Positions 18,414 to 27,923 of a stretch of DNA of 64,000 nt are shown here, in pieces. The position numbers were made by a program, and so were the translations under genes. The stretch lies in NCBI GenBank assembly GCA_016705125.1, contig JADIYW010000012.1, positions 1 to 64,000 of the forward strand. The letters are read 5' to 3'. This DNA is from Bacteroidota bacterium (GTDB lineage: Bacteria > Bacteroidota > Bacteroidia > Chitinophagales > JADIYW01). Every line of letters begins with the position of its first letter. Within the stretch, counting starts at the first letter, position 1. The notes under the pieces are model-generated. The model was not told the origin of the DNA. It made no database searches and was given only the letters and a program-made list of their open reading frames with translations.

Positions 18414-20517
18414 ATGAGAAATTTTAGTCCGCAGTCCGCAGTCCGCAGTCCGCAGTCCGCAGTCCGCAGTCCGCAGTCCGCAGTCCGCAGTCCGTCCGCA
18501 GTCCGCAGTCCGCAGTCCGCAAGAAAAAACAGCTTAAACAGCCGTTTTTTATTTTTAATTGTTTTATTTTTTAGTACGCTAAAACCTCCTCTTATGATGG
18601 CTCAACTTACTTTTCCTACCAAACCGCAGGAAATTAATTATGATGTAGGCTTGTGGAAACAAAAATACGAAGTACGCACCGACACTATTTATAAAAACAT
18701 TGCCGAAATGGAGCGTCTCGAAGGTTTTAGTAGTGATTTTGGGGCTTATGTAGGCAAAGAAGGTACGCCTGATATTACAATTATACATTATTCGCCAATT
18801 TTGCCAAAGGGAGAGGGTTCAGAAAGAATGGAAGCTTTACCTCCAAGATTAAAAACTATAATTATTGTGCCAGGTGGTGCATTTTTCACAAATGATGTTA
18901 GTAGAATAATAAACGCAGACAATTGTACTGATAATATACCTAATATGTTGGCGAGTGCGGGTTATAATGTTTTTTTAATACAGTATCAAGTTTTTACTAA
19001 TGACCCCGATATTGTTTGTTTATTTGATGGACAGAATCAAAATACTGGAACTATTTGTATTCCAACCCCAAATGCCAAGTATCGTTTTGAAAAATCATCC
19101 ATTCGTTCATTTTGGAGTTTGCGAAATATTTTAAGGAATGATATTTTTAATAAAGCAGATTCATTAGGCATTGATACCACACAAACGCTATTAGTTGGGC
19201 ATAGTGCAGGTGCAATATTATCGCTTTATACCCAATTTTTGGACCAATCAGAAATACCAACACAGGTATGTAATTTGTCAAATCCGATATCGTATAATAC
19301 TTATTGCAAAATTGACTCCTATTGGCGAACTCAATTTTTTAATTTGCCCAAATTTAGGGGTGTAATGGCGATGTCAGGAGGCTCGTTTTATTCCGATATA
19401 TTTAGTAATAATATTACGGCAATCAATACAGCCGGAACCAAAATTCAATTATTGCATGGTACATGCGACGAATTGATAAATATCTTTGAAAGACGAACAG
19501 CTCCATGGAGAAATGACTTTCCTGAACGAGAACATTTTACTACAGGCGATTTGTATACTAATAGATATGCCAAAATAGATGGTTCTGCCTATATATTCAA
19601 ACAATTGGTTGGCAAACTGAATGCCGTTCAATTTGAAGAAGGTTGTGAAGCAGGACATGGATTGATAATTGAAGATGAGTTTGTTAATTATCCTTATATA
19701 AGTCCAAGTGGTTCACCAAATCAAATTGCCTTTCAATATGCAGTAAATCATGGCGGTTGGAATTTCTGTGATTATCCTAATCCAACAACACCGACCAATA
19801 TAAACCAAAATCATTTTATCACTCAAAAGATATTAGCATTTGCAAATAGTGTATTATTCAATAGCCCTACATTTGTAAGTAGCTTCAAAGGTTTTAAGCC
19901 CGAATTGCCTTATTATAATTGTCCCGATACTACCGATATTTGTGTGCCTACCAATATTTTATACACTTTTAATGATGCCGATTGTAATAAGCGCGTATTA
20001 AAATTAGAAGGTGGCGAATGCCTCGAAAAAGCAATACTATATTTTTGGCGATTCAAAACTTTGCCATCTGGCACATGGTCTACCAATACTTATACTGTAA
20101 CCACAATTTGATTTAAGTAGTTTTACACCCAATAATGCCTATACAGTGGTGGATGTAGTGGCACTTAATGCCTGCGATACGGTGTATAAGCGCGATACTA
20201 TTCAGTATTGCGATTTGTGTGTGGGTGGTTGCAATCCCAACCGATTGGGTGAAGTACCCATTATAAACAATTTTGACATGCAATGGCAGGCCACTTCAAA
20301 CACCATAAATGTAGAAAGCGATATAGCTGAGCAGGGTAATTTTCAATTGATAGATACCAAAGGCACGGTATTGTACAATTGGGTAGCGAGTATTGAAAAG
20401 GGCAATACACAGGTAAATATGCCAAAAGATATAAAACAATTATCCAAAGGCATTTACCTTATTCACTACCAATCGGAAACACAGACGAAAACAATTTCAA
20501 TTTTTAACGCTAAATAA
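18414..20517 (+). CDS. Secreted alpha/beta-hydrolase with T9SS domain; 7-bp repeat at start, frame broken near 20105
   Basis: Begins ATG-AGA-AAT-TTT and runs straight into a 95-bp heptanucleotide tract coding for SPQSAVR repeats, before the true signal-peptide core (SRFLFLIVLFFSTL, cleavage near MMAQ). The body resembles an alpha/beta-hydrolase: oxyanion strand TIIIVPGGAFFTND, nucleophile elbow LLVGHSAGAILS with the Ser, and later HGTCDELI and EAGHGLI, candidates for the acid and His of the triad. The first frame stops at 20109-20111. A +1 frame shift near 20103-20109 restores FDLSSFTPNNAYTVVDVVAL and a C-terminal T9SS sorting domain (to 20517, ending LSKGIYLIHYQ). I treat both parts as one gene; the break could be real or a sequencing indel. 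Repeat slippage could switch expression. Confidence 0.72.
18426..18520 (+). repeat. Heptanucleotide tandem repeat (AGTCCGC)n inside a coding region
   Basis: Nine perfect AGTCCGC units (18426-18488), one imperfect 11-base stretch (18489-18499) and three more perfect units (18500-18520). The tract sits 12 bases after the ATG of a secreted hydrolase. Because 7 is not a multiple of 3, each gain or loss of a unit shifts the reading frame. At the present copy number the frame is open. Its GC content contrasts sharply with its surroundings. Confidence 0.95.
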
Positions 20518-20523
20518 CCAATT

Positions 20524-21439
20524 ATGAAAACATGTATTAAGCTACTACTTGTAGCACTAATGCCGTATATATTTATGGCATGTAAGAAAGACATTTCGCC
20601 CACTAAATCGAATATAAGAATTGGAACAATTATTTATGATTTTAAATCTATTTATCCAAATGGAAATGCAGTTAAATCAAGTTATGTTTTTTCTTATTCA
20701 AATCAAAATATCCTTAAAACAATAAATTTAATTGGAGAAATTAAATTTTGGCAACATTACTTATAATGAGGATTCAAAAATTTTATACTCCACGATATGT
20801 AGGTAGTGAATTTATTTTAGATAATTTATTTGGACAGGGTAGAATAATTTATTCAGATGAAGATGAAAAATTAATCTTAAATAATGCTGGAAAAATCACA
20901 AATTCTAAATTTTTATATGGATACTATCCTGAACTTTTCCTTCCAGATGAATTTACAACAAAATTTGAATATGGAATTGGAAATTTAAGCAATATATATA
21001 TAACTATCAATCAGATTCATTAAATGATTTCTTTTTCTAAATAACAAAATAATTTCATTTAAAAATAGAAAAGTCGTTATATCCTAATTTGGAATTAGAT
21101 TCAGCCATCTCTTACACGCTTGGCTATCAAAATACAACCCCCGACACAAGCATAATCAAAGTAAATGGCATTAATAATTTGATATTGTGTATTCCTTTTG
21201 AGGTACAAGAAACATTGCCTTTTTTGGTGGTGGATGATAGGCTGAGCCTTACGGGCAAAAAGCAAAATTATTTAATCAATAGCATTTCGGTGGAGGAAAA
21301 ACGAGGAGGAGTTTCTCAAAAAACCACCACATATACCATCAATTATTTATACGATTTGGAAGGTCGAATCACCCATGTACAATGGATAAATAATGCCACT
21401 TTGGCTATTTATAGAGAGGCAGTAATTGGGTATTTGTAG
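20524..21439 (+). pseudogene. Broken lipoprotein gene (several frameshifts)
   Basis: Starts with a good lipoprotein signal (lipobox FMAC, Cys20, then KKD). It continues in frame to about 20740, then needs several frame changes to continue: FGNITYNEDSKILYS in one frame, VGSEFILDNLFGQGRII in another (to about 21000), YQSDSLNDFFF in a third, and finally LYPNLELDSAISYTLGYQN through to 21439. The end, INYLYDLEGRITHVQWIN, recalls the YD-repeat/DUF4595-like lipoproteins of Bacteroidota. The indels cluster at short repeats (ATATATATA at 20993) and homopolymers. A clean terminator follows. It lies 6 bases after the T9SS hydrolase on the same strand. It could be a decaying gene or poor sequence. Confidence 0.65.
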
Positions 21440-21460
21440 TTTAATATTTTTAAAGAATCT

Positions 21461-21495
21461 GAAAGCCTCATTAATTTTTAATGGGGCTTTTTTTG
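21461..21495 (+). terminator. Rho-independent terminator after the broken lipoprotein gene
   Basis: AAAGCCTCATTA pairs with TAATGGGGCTTT (one wobble) around an ATTTT loop and is followed by a T-run. It separates the plus-strand surface-protein block from the convergent DUF2061 gene. Confidence 0.85.
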
Positions 21496-21514
21496 TAAAT
21501 GGAAAATTAGCTGA

Positions 21515-22006
21515 TTATTTAGACCATTTTATTTTTTGCCAAACCCTTTCATGTATATAAAATAAGAATACTTTTGTAAATACTTCAGTGAACCCAATTT
21601 TTAACGCCTTTGTAAAATCTCCAGTCCACAAGGTCGCAATCACTATGGTGTCGAGCGTACCTACAATACGCCAACTAATTCCTTTTATTACGCTACGCCA
21701 ATGCTTGTCCTCAAAGTAATAGTCAGTTTTTTCGGCATGAAATACTTCTTCTAATTCTTGCGTTTCTTCGTCTAAAGGAGGAATTTCATTTTGTTTTAAA
21801 TAAACTTTCTCTCTTCCAATATTTAGTTTTAGCCAAACTCTTTCATGTAAATAGTATAAAACAATTTTTGTAAAAACCTCTGTCCCGCCAATTTTAAGCG
21901 CATCTTTTATTTCTCCAGTAAATAACCACGAAAGAAAAATAGTATCTAAGGTGCCAATTATTCGCCACGAAATGCCTTTAAAAATGCTTCTACTATGTTT
22001 TTCCAT
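21515..22006 (-). CDS. DUF2061 membrane protein with two internal repeats
   Basis: The 163 residues consist of two copies of one module: KGISWRIIGTLDTIFLSWLF...TEVFTKIVLYYLHERVW and KGISWRIVGTLDTIVIATLW...TEVFTKVFLFYIHERVW. This is the DUF2061 signature, predicted as two membrane segments per copy, separated by an acidic linker (LDEETQELEEVFHAE). Function of the family is unknown to me; some members lie near sulfate-assimilation genes, but none is visible here. Monocistronic on the minus strand, divergent from proB. An internal gene duplication is evident. Confidence 0.88.
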   Translation of the reverse strand: MEKHSRSIFKGISWRIIGTLDTIFLSWLFTGEIKDALKIGGTEVFTKIVLYYLHERVWLKLNIGREKVYLKQNEIPPLDEETQELEEVFHAEKTDYYFEDKHWRSVIKGISWRIVGTLDTIVIATLWTGDFTKALKIGFTEVFTKVFLFYIHERVWQKIKWSK

Positions 22007-22181
22007 TTCGAGTGGTTAAATATTATTAAGGCTATTGGTTATAGACTAAATGCAAAGGTAGAGATAATTTTTTGGCGATTTTTATATTTTTGAAAAAGTA
22101 TAGTTTTAATTTTGCATGAATTTTTTATTTATTGAACAATAGGTTTGGTTGAATTGCTAAATTGTACCATATTTTTATCAA

Positions 22182-23216
22182 ATGGAAAAACCAATTTTAG
22201 TATTTAAAGTAGGCACTGCATCAATTACCACAGCGGACGGAACGCCAGATGTGTCGCTTATTGCCTCTTTTGCACGTCAAATTGCACAATTGCACAACGA
22301 GTTTCGTATTGTTATTGTATCGAGTGGAGCTGTAGGAACAGGCAAAAAATTCATAAAAAATTATGCAGGCAAATTGGTGGAAAGAAAAGCCGCGGCAGCA
22401 ATTGGAAATCCAATTCTTATTAATAAATATGCCGATGCATTTGCACCATTTAATATTCCAATCGCACAAAGTTTGTGTGAGCGTTTGCATTTTTCCAACA
22501 GAACTCAATTTTTACAGTTAAAAGAAACCTATAATGAATTGTGGCGCAATGGTATAATTCCAATTGCCAATGAAAATGATGTGGTAAGCAATTACGAATT
22601 AAAATTTTCGGACAATGATGAATTAGCCACTTTAATTGCAGTAGGATTTGGTGCTAAAATATTACTCATTGGCACGTCAGTGGAGGGTTTATTAGATGGA
22701 GATGGCAAATTGGTGAAAAAAATCTTAAATTTCGATGAGCAGATATTGGAAATGGCTACGCACGAAAAATCTGCAGCGGGCTTAGGTGGAATGCGTTCCA
22801 AATTGGCATTTGCTCGATTAGCTACAAGCATGGGCACAAAAGTAGTCATCTTTAATCCACGTGAGGAAGATGGACTTATAAAAGCAGAAATGGGCATTAC
22901 TGGCACACAATGTGAACCTCGCAATACTTCCGCTAGCCAAAGAAAAAAATGGCTTGCAGGTGGAGGAGTAGCCACCGGAAGTATAAAGGTAGATAAAGGT
23001 GCAGAAGGAGCTTTGCAAAATTGTAAAAGCCTATTGGCTGTAGGAGTTGAAAAAATTATTTTGCCATTTGAAAAGGGTGATGTGATAGAAATAAGAGGCA
23101 CTTCAAAATTGCCAATTGGTGTTGCAATTGCAAAAATATCATCAAAGGAATTGGAAAATAGACTAAAGGAAAAAAATTTAGAAGTCGCCAATGTGGATGG
23201 AATCGTTATTTTGTAG
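22182..23216 (+). CDS. proB: Glutamate 5-kinase
   Basis: First step of proline synthesis: ATP-dependent phosphorylation of glutamate. The amino-acid-kinase domain (about 1-255) begins FKVGTASIT, with VIVSSGAVGTGKK, PIANENDVVS, FSDNDELAT and GLGGMRSKL as substrate- and ATP-binding segments. The C-terminal 80 residues form a PUA domain (GSIKVDKGAEGAL, EKGDVIEIRG). The 344 residues fit the PUA-containing form. proA is not adjacent, although these genes often pair, so the pathway is split in this genome or proA lies elsewhere. Confidence 0.94.
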   Translation: MEKPILVFKVGTASITTADGTPDVSLIASFARQIAQLHNEFRIVIVSSGAVGTGKKFIKNYAGKLVERKAAAAIGNPILINKYADAFAPFNIPIAQSLCERLHFSNRTQFLQLKETYNELWRNGIIPIANENDVVSNYELKFSDNDELATLIAVGFGAKILLIGTSVEGLLDGDGKLVKKILNFDEQILEMATHEKSAAGLGGMRSKLAFARLATSMGTKVVIFNPREEDGLIKAEMGITGTQCEPRNTSASQRKKWLAGGGVATGSIKVDKGAEGALQNCKSLLAVGVEKIILPFEKGDVIEIRGTSKLPIGVAIAKISSKELENRLKEKNLEVANVDGIVIL

Positions 23217-23288
23217 GTTTTTAGTAAAGCACTAAAAAAGATAACCTTTTATAGCATTTCCAAAACAAGATATTACCACTAATTTCTT

Positions 23289-23296
23289 TATTTTTG
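23289..23296 (+). promoter_or_regulatory. -7 box four bases before the GH3 start codon
   Basis: TATTTTTG matches TAnnTTTG and is followed by TGCC and the ATG at 23301. If used, transcription would begin at or next to the start codon and give a leaderless mRNA. No TTG at the usual -33 spacing. Confidence 0.4.
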
Positions 23297-23300
23297 TGCC

Positions 23301-24818
23301 ATGAATCCTATAGAGCACATCATAAAATGGTATATTGGTAATAAGGCAAAAGACGTTTTGAATTGCCGAACCAATGCTATAGAATTGCAAGATAAGGTAT
23401 TTCATAGCCTAATTGAAAAGGGAAAAAATACGGATTATGGCAAAAGGCACAATTTTGCTTCCATTCGCAAGCCAGCCAATTATTTTAATTCAGCGCCAGT
23501 AAATGATTATGATGCCATAAAAGACGATGTGCAAAAAATGATGGAAGGGGCACAAAATGTTTTGTGGCCAACAACCGTAAAGTGGTTTGCCAAATCAAGT
23601 GGTACCACAAGCGATAAAAGCAAATTTATTCCCGTAAGTCCAGAAGCATTGGACGATAATCATTTTAAAGGCGGTCAAGATTTATTGGGCATGTATGCTT
23701 ATAATAACCCTAAAACAAAGATTTTCAACGGAAAAATATTAGCAATGGGTGGCAGTCAAACAATTGTTCCAATTAATAAAAATGCAAGATTTGGTGATAT
23801 AAGTGCAGTGATGTTAAGCAATACACCTCCTATTGGCAATTACCTGAGAGCACCCGAAAAATCAATTGCCTTATTACCCGATTGGGAAGAGAAATTACAA
23901 CGGATTGTTGAAACTACACTCACCGACGATATTCATGGTATGGCAGGCGTACCAACTTGGTCGGTTGTGCTTATTCAGCAATTATTTGAAAAAACAGGAA
24001 AAAAGGATTTGTTAGATATTTGGCCAAATATGGAGCTCTATGTACATGGAGGAGTTAGTTTTGTGCCTTATCACGAAAAATTTAAACAACTCATACCGCA
24101 TGAAAGTATGAACTATCTTCAAACCTATAATGCCTCAGAGGGTTTTTTTGCATTTCAGGATGAGTTGCATGCCGATGATATGTTATTGGCGGTCGACCAT
24201 GGTGTTTTTTACGAATTTATTCCTGCAGGCGATTGGGATAAAGCATTTCCAACAAGCATTCCCCTTTCTGATGTAGAAATTGGAAAAAACTACGCTTTGG
24301 TCATTACCACAAATGCAGGTTTATGGAGATACAAAATTGGCGATACTATTCAATTTACAAACAAAAATCCTTACAGAATTAAAGTTTCTGGGCGAACTAA
24401 GCACTTTATAAACGTATTTGGCGAAGAAGTAATTGTGGACAATAGCGACCAAGCCATTGCAAAAGCTTGCTTGCAAACTAATGCAATTGTGGTGGATTAT
24501 ACAGTTGCCCCCATTTATTTTGAAGCAAATGAAAAGGGTGGACATGAGTGGCTTATAGAATTCGAAAAACAACCAGATGATTTTGATAAATTCAAAGAGA
24601 TACTAGATAATACCTTGCAAAGTATCAATTCAGATTATGAAGCCAAAAGATTTAAAAATTTCGCTTTAAATTTTCCAGTAATACATTCGGTAAGGGCACA
24701 TTTGTTCACCGATTGGCTACAATCTAAAGGCAAACTGGGCGGGCAGCACAAAATACCTCGATTGAGTAATGAACGAAAATATTTAGAGGAATTGTTGAAA
24801 TTGAATGCGGAAATTTAA
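23301..24818 (+). CDS. GH3-family acyl-acid-amido synthetase-like protein
   Basis: A 505-residue member of the GH3 family, the acyl-adenylate-forming enzymes that in plants conjugate auxin or jasmonate to amino acids. The ATP-binding motif FAKSSGTTSDKSKFIPVS lies near residue 99. YNASEGFFAFQDE matches the second adenylation motif, and GLWRYKIGDTIQF followed by KVSGRTKHFINVFGEE the third. Bacterial homologues are common in Bacteroidota, but their substrates are mostly unknown. No signal peptide. It stands on the same strand as proB (84 bases) and the dimethylformamidase-like lipoprotein (77 bases). A -7 box abuts the start codon. Confidence 0.9.
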   Translation: MNPIEHIIKWYIGNKAKDVLNCRTNAIELQDKVFHSLIEKGKNTDYGKRHNFASIRKPANYFNSAPVNDYDAIKDDVQKMMEGAQNVLWPTTVKWFAKSSGTTSDKSKFIPVSPEALDDNHFKGGQDLLGMYAYNNPKTKIFNGKILAMGGSQTIVPINKNARFGDISAVMLSNTPPIGNYLRAPEKSIALLPDWEEKLQRIVETTLTDDIHGMAGVPTWSVVLIQQLFEKTGKKDLLDIWPNMELYVHGGVSFVPYHEKFKQLIPHESMNYLQTYNASEGFFAFQDELHADDMLLAVDHGVFYEFIPAGDWDKAFPTSIPLSDVEIGKNYALVITTNAGLWRYKIGDTIQFTNKNPYRIKVSGRTKHFINVFGEEVIVDNSDQAIAKACLQTNAIVVDYTVAPIYFEANEKGGHEWLIEFEKQPDDFDKFKEILDNTLQSINSDYEAKRFKNFALNFPVIHSVRAHLFTDWLQSKGKLGGQHKIPRLSNERKYLEELLKLNAEI

Positions 24819-24895
24819 TCATAAAATTAGTTGATATTTACTGTCAAATTTTAAACGATTACAACCTCTAAACTTAATATTTATAATTCTGAATT

Positions 24896-26803
24896 ATGAA
24901 AAAATATAGCCTATTAATTTTTATCTTATTATTGGCCAATATTGCCTGTAAAAAAAAGACAAACAAATCTATTTTTATTGAAGTTAACGCCAATTCAAAA
25001 ACAATTGATAATGCGCCCGAATACGAACCCAAAATTGAAGGAATAGGACAAATTGTAGCCATAAATGAAAAGGAAAATAAAGTAGAACTAAGTAAGGAGC
25101 ATCCATTTGGATTAACCGTTTCGTTCAATACCAATGGCAAAAAATTCATTCATGCTAGTCTGCTTACCAATTCCACAAAACCAAACCTAAATTTAGCTTG
25201 CGAAAGCAGTTGGGGCAAATGGTATGGCAATAATAGTCATTTTAATACATCTAAAGATGGTTGGTCGGAAATGCACCTAATCATAAAAGTGCCAGATAGT
25301 TTGAAACAAAATACTTTAAAATTTTATGCTAGTTTTTTTGGTGATAATCCAATTTTGGTAGATAGTTTGAAAATAGAATTATGGGACGAATCGCCTTTTG
25401 GAAATAAAATTCCTGATTTTGTTTTTCAGCCCTTGCTATATGAAATTGTACACCAATTGGAATATTGTGGTATCGATTTTACAAGGGATGATTTTATAGA
25501 TAAATCTGCACAATTACCCGATAATATTTTTGACTATTTTGGTGTAGAAAAATCGACCTTTAAAAAAATGTGTACCCAAAAGGGCGATAAATTATTTGAG
25601 GAGAACAAAGATTATGCTTTGCAGTTTAAAACTCAAAATGTAGATTTTGAGAAAAAGCCTTCCTTTGAAAACCTGCTTTCAGGATATACAAAAAAAATCG
25701 TTTATAATATTGGAGAACAAATTCCAATTGAATTGCTTAATGCAGCAAATTTGACAAAAATTGAACTGCTTAAGCCAATAAAAAATTATCAATTTTCTTT
25801 AATCCGAACAATAGACAAAACAAGTAAAACAATCGATACAAAAGATTTGGCAGTTGGTGTTTATTGTATTAGATTGACCGCCAATGACAAGTCTAGCTTT
25901 AATATTCCTGTAATTTTGAACAATCCAAAAAGCCAAAAAACAATCGTTTTGGCGCCCATTACCACTTGGCATGCATATAATTATTATGGTGGAAAATCGT
26001 TTTATGATAATACCAAAGATTCAGGATTTGTATATAATATTTCCATGAATCGACCGCTCGTTTCCTGTGTTTTTGATTCAACTTATGTGGGTCACGATTT
26101 GTTTATTTTCGAGAATATTTTGCAATATTTCAATAATAATGGAGGCTGCAATGTATATCCTGATTACTATTTGGACCAATTTCCAAAATTATTTGAAAAT
26201 GCAAAAACAATCATTTTGGCGCAACACTGTGAGTATGCTAGCGAAAAAATGTATAGTAAATTAAATGCGCTCAAAGTAACCAAAAACATTATAAGTTTGG
26301 GTGGAAACCAGCTGTATTGGAAAGTGAAATTTTTGAATAATTACAGCGAAATAGAATGCCGCAAAGATGGAACTTATTATGAAAATGACGTAAAACATGG
26401 AGGCAATTTTCGAAGTGTTTTGGCAAATGAAGCATCGCTTTTGGGCGTGGCTTATACCGAGCTGAGCTATGGAACTTATGACTCATATAAAGTATTAAAT
26501 CCAAACCATTGGATATTTGAAGGCACAAATGTAAAGGAGGGTGATGAATTTGGTAAAAAAGGATTAGATGGCCGTGGCATATGTGGAGATGAATTGGATT
26601 TTATCAATCCATACAGTCCCCAAAATGTAGTTTTGTTGGCAAAAGGCATAAATAACAACAATAACGGCGGTGATTTTGTAATCATCGAAAACAAACAATC
26701 AGCCATTCTTTCTACAGGCTCCATCGCAAGCGGAAGCGGGTTGGGCGTTGATAGTGTTTTTACAAAGATGGTGAGTAATTTTATGGATAGGTATGGGAAG
26801 TAA
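24896..26803 (+). CDS. Lipoprotein with N,N-dimethylformamidase large-subunit-like domain
   Basis: Lipobox NIAC with Cys18 and a KKK tail, so it is anchored in the envelope. Residues about 20-160 form a beta-rich domain. From about residue 270 the protein resembles the C-terminal domain of the N,N-dimethylformamidase beta subunit: VLAPITTWHAYNYYGGKSFYD, HDLFIFENILQYFNNN, TIILAQHCEYAS, IISLGGNQLYWKV and a Cys/Asp-rich end. In the characterised enzyme this subunit hydrolyses DMF with a partner; here there is no small subunit nearby and the protein is a lipoprotein, so the substrate is probably different. The 635 residues are intact. Confidence 0.72.
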   Translation: MKKYSLLIFILLLANIACKKKTNKSIFIEVNANSKTIDNAPEYEPKIEGIGQIVAINEKENKVELSKEHPFGLTVSFNTNGKKFIHASLLTNSTKPNLNLACESSWGKWYGNNSHFNTSKDGWSEMHLIIKVPDSLKQNTLKFYASFFGDNPILVDSLKIELWDESPFGNKIPDFVFQPLLYEIVHQLEYCGIDFTRDDFIDKSAQLPDNIFDYFGVEKSTFKKMCTQKGDKLFEENKDYALQFKTQNVDFEKKPSFENLLSGYTKKIVYNIGEQIPIELLNAANLTKIELLKPIKNYQFSLIRTIDKTSKTIDTKDLAVGVYCIRLTANDKSSFNIPVILNNPKSQKTIVLAPITTWHAYNYYGGKSFYDNTKDSGFVYNISMNRPLVSCVFDSTYVGHDLFIFENILQYFNNNGGCNVYPDYYLDQFPKLFENAKTIILAQHCEYASEKMYSKLNALKVTKNIISLGGNQLYWKVKFLNNYSEIECRKDGTYYENDVKHGGNFRSVLANEASLLGVAYTELSYGTYDSYKVLNPNHWIFEGTNVKEGDEFGKKGLDGRGICGDELDFINPYSPQNVVLLAKGINNNNNGGDFVIIENKQSAILSTGSIASGSGLGVDSVFTKMVSNFMDRYGK

Positions 26804-26911
26804 TTTAAGTTAATAAAATTGCTCCTCCTTAAATTTAGGTATTGATTTATTTTTTCGGAAAATATGCTTTCTTTTTTTATCCATTAATTATTAATTTTCA
26901 TATTTTTCACC

Positions 26912-26919
26912 TAACTTTG
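26912..26919 (+). promoter_or_regulatory. -7 box of the nuo operon
   Basis: TAACTTTG matches TAnnTTTG and lies about 60 bases before nuoA, leaving a leader that includes a purine-rich AAGGGAGCGG. No clear -33 TTG. It is the only good promoter-like sequence before the 14-gene operon. Confidence 0.45.
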
Positions 26920-26978
26920 CACCCGTTTAAGGGAGCGGAAAAACTTTTTTTGCTTTTCCTTGTTTGAAAAATTAAAAG

Positions 26979-27365
26979 ATGATGACGGGTTTATATTTGG
27001 CGGCTTTTTCAAATTATTTTATACCACTTCTAATACAATTTATTGTGGTTATTGGGTTTGTGCTTACTTCAAGTATAGCCTCATTTTTTCTTGGACCTAA
27101 GCGTAAGTCTGTAAGAAAGCTCGATAATTTTGAGTCTGGGCTCGACCCAGTTGGAAATGCAAGGGTGCCTTTTAGTGTAAAATATTTTTTAGTGGCAATA
27201 CTTTTTGTATTGTTTGATGTCGAAATAATATTTCTCTATCCTTGGGCTGTCAATTTTAAAGAATTGGGTCTTGTTGGTTTTATAGAGATGTTGACCTTTA
27301 TTTTGTGTTTTTCATTAGGCTTTTTTTATGTTTTAAAAAAAGGTGTTTTAAATTGGAACGATTAA
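26979..27365 (+). CDS. nuoA: NADH-quinone oxidoreductase subunit A
   Basis: Small membrane subunit of complex I at the junction of the hydrophilic and membrane arms. The 128 residues have three membrane segments. The conserved loop SVRKLDNFESGLDPVGNARVP and the acidic second helix VLFDVEIIFLYPWA are diagnostic. It is the first gene of the operon; nuoB begins within 10 bases of its stop codon. Confidence 0.95.
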   Translation: MMTGLYLAAFSNYFIPLLIQFIVVIGFVLTSSIASFFLGPKRKSVRKLDNFESGLDPVGNARVPFSVKYFLVAILFVLFDVEIIFLYPWAVNFKELGLVGFIEMLTFILCFSLGFFYVLKKGVLNWND

Positions 27366-27374
27366 TTGGGTGAT

Positions 27375-27923
27375 ATGGAATTAGAAAAACCAAAAATAGT
27401 AGCACCTCCCGAAGGAGAAAAAGGAGAAGGGTTCTTTGTAACTTCCATGAGCGATGCCGTAGGGCTGGCTCGTAAAAATTCCCTTTGGCCACTGCCTTTT
27501 GCAACTTCTTGTTGCGGTATCGAATTTATGGCTACCATGGGTTCGCATTACGACTTGGCTAGGTTTGGCTCCGAGCGGGTTAGTTTTTCGCCCAGGCAAG
27601 CAGATTTGTTGATGGTAATGGGCACTATAGCAAAAAAAATGGCACCTGTTTTAAAGCAAGTTTACGAACAAATGGCCGAACCACGTTGGGTAATGGCAGT
27701 TGGTGCTTGCGCATCGAGTGGTGGAATATTCGACACGTACAGCGTTTTACAAGGTATTGACAAAGTTATTCCAGTAGATGTATATGTGCCAGGTTGCCCA
27801 CCACGCCCTGAACAAATTATAGAAGGATTGATGAAAATTCAAGATTTAGTAGCCAATGAATCAATAAGAAGAAGATATTCGGCTGAGTATAAAGATTTGT
27901 TGGCTAGTTATGGTATGGAGTAA
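27375..27923 (+). CDS. nuoB: NADH-quinone oxidoreductase subunit B
   Basis: Carries the terminal [4Fe-4S] cluster N2 that hands electrons to quinone. The ligand cysteines are visible in SCCGIEFMAT, VGACASSGG and VPGCPPRPE. About 182 residues from ATG at 27375; a TTG three codons upstream is possible but less likely. It follows nuoA closely, and nuoC starts directly after its stop codon. Confidence 0.96.
   Translation: MELEKPKIVAPPEGEKGEGFFVTSMSDAVGLARKNSLWPLPFATSCCGIEFMATMGSHYDLARFGSERVSFSPRQADLLMVMGTIAKKMAPVLKQVYEQMAEPRWVMAVGACASSGGIFDTYSVLQGIDKVIPVDVYVPGCPPRPEQIIEGLMKIQDLVANESIRRRYSAEYKDLLASYGME

Noticed and set aside
18426..18520. Possible CRISPR-like array
   Set aside because: The units are 7 bases long and contiguous, with no spacers. 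It is a microsatellite, not CRISPR.
20146..20517. Separate gene after the T9SS hydrolase
   Set aside because: It begins with GTG in the middle of a beta-domain and consists mainly of a T9SS sorting tail, which the upstream ORF lacks. It is the end of the same gene in another frame.
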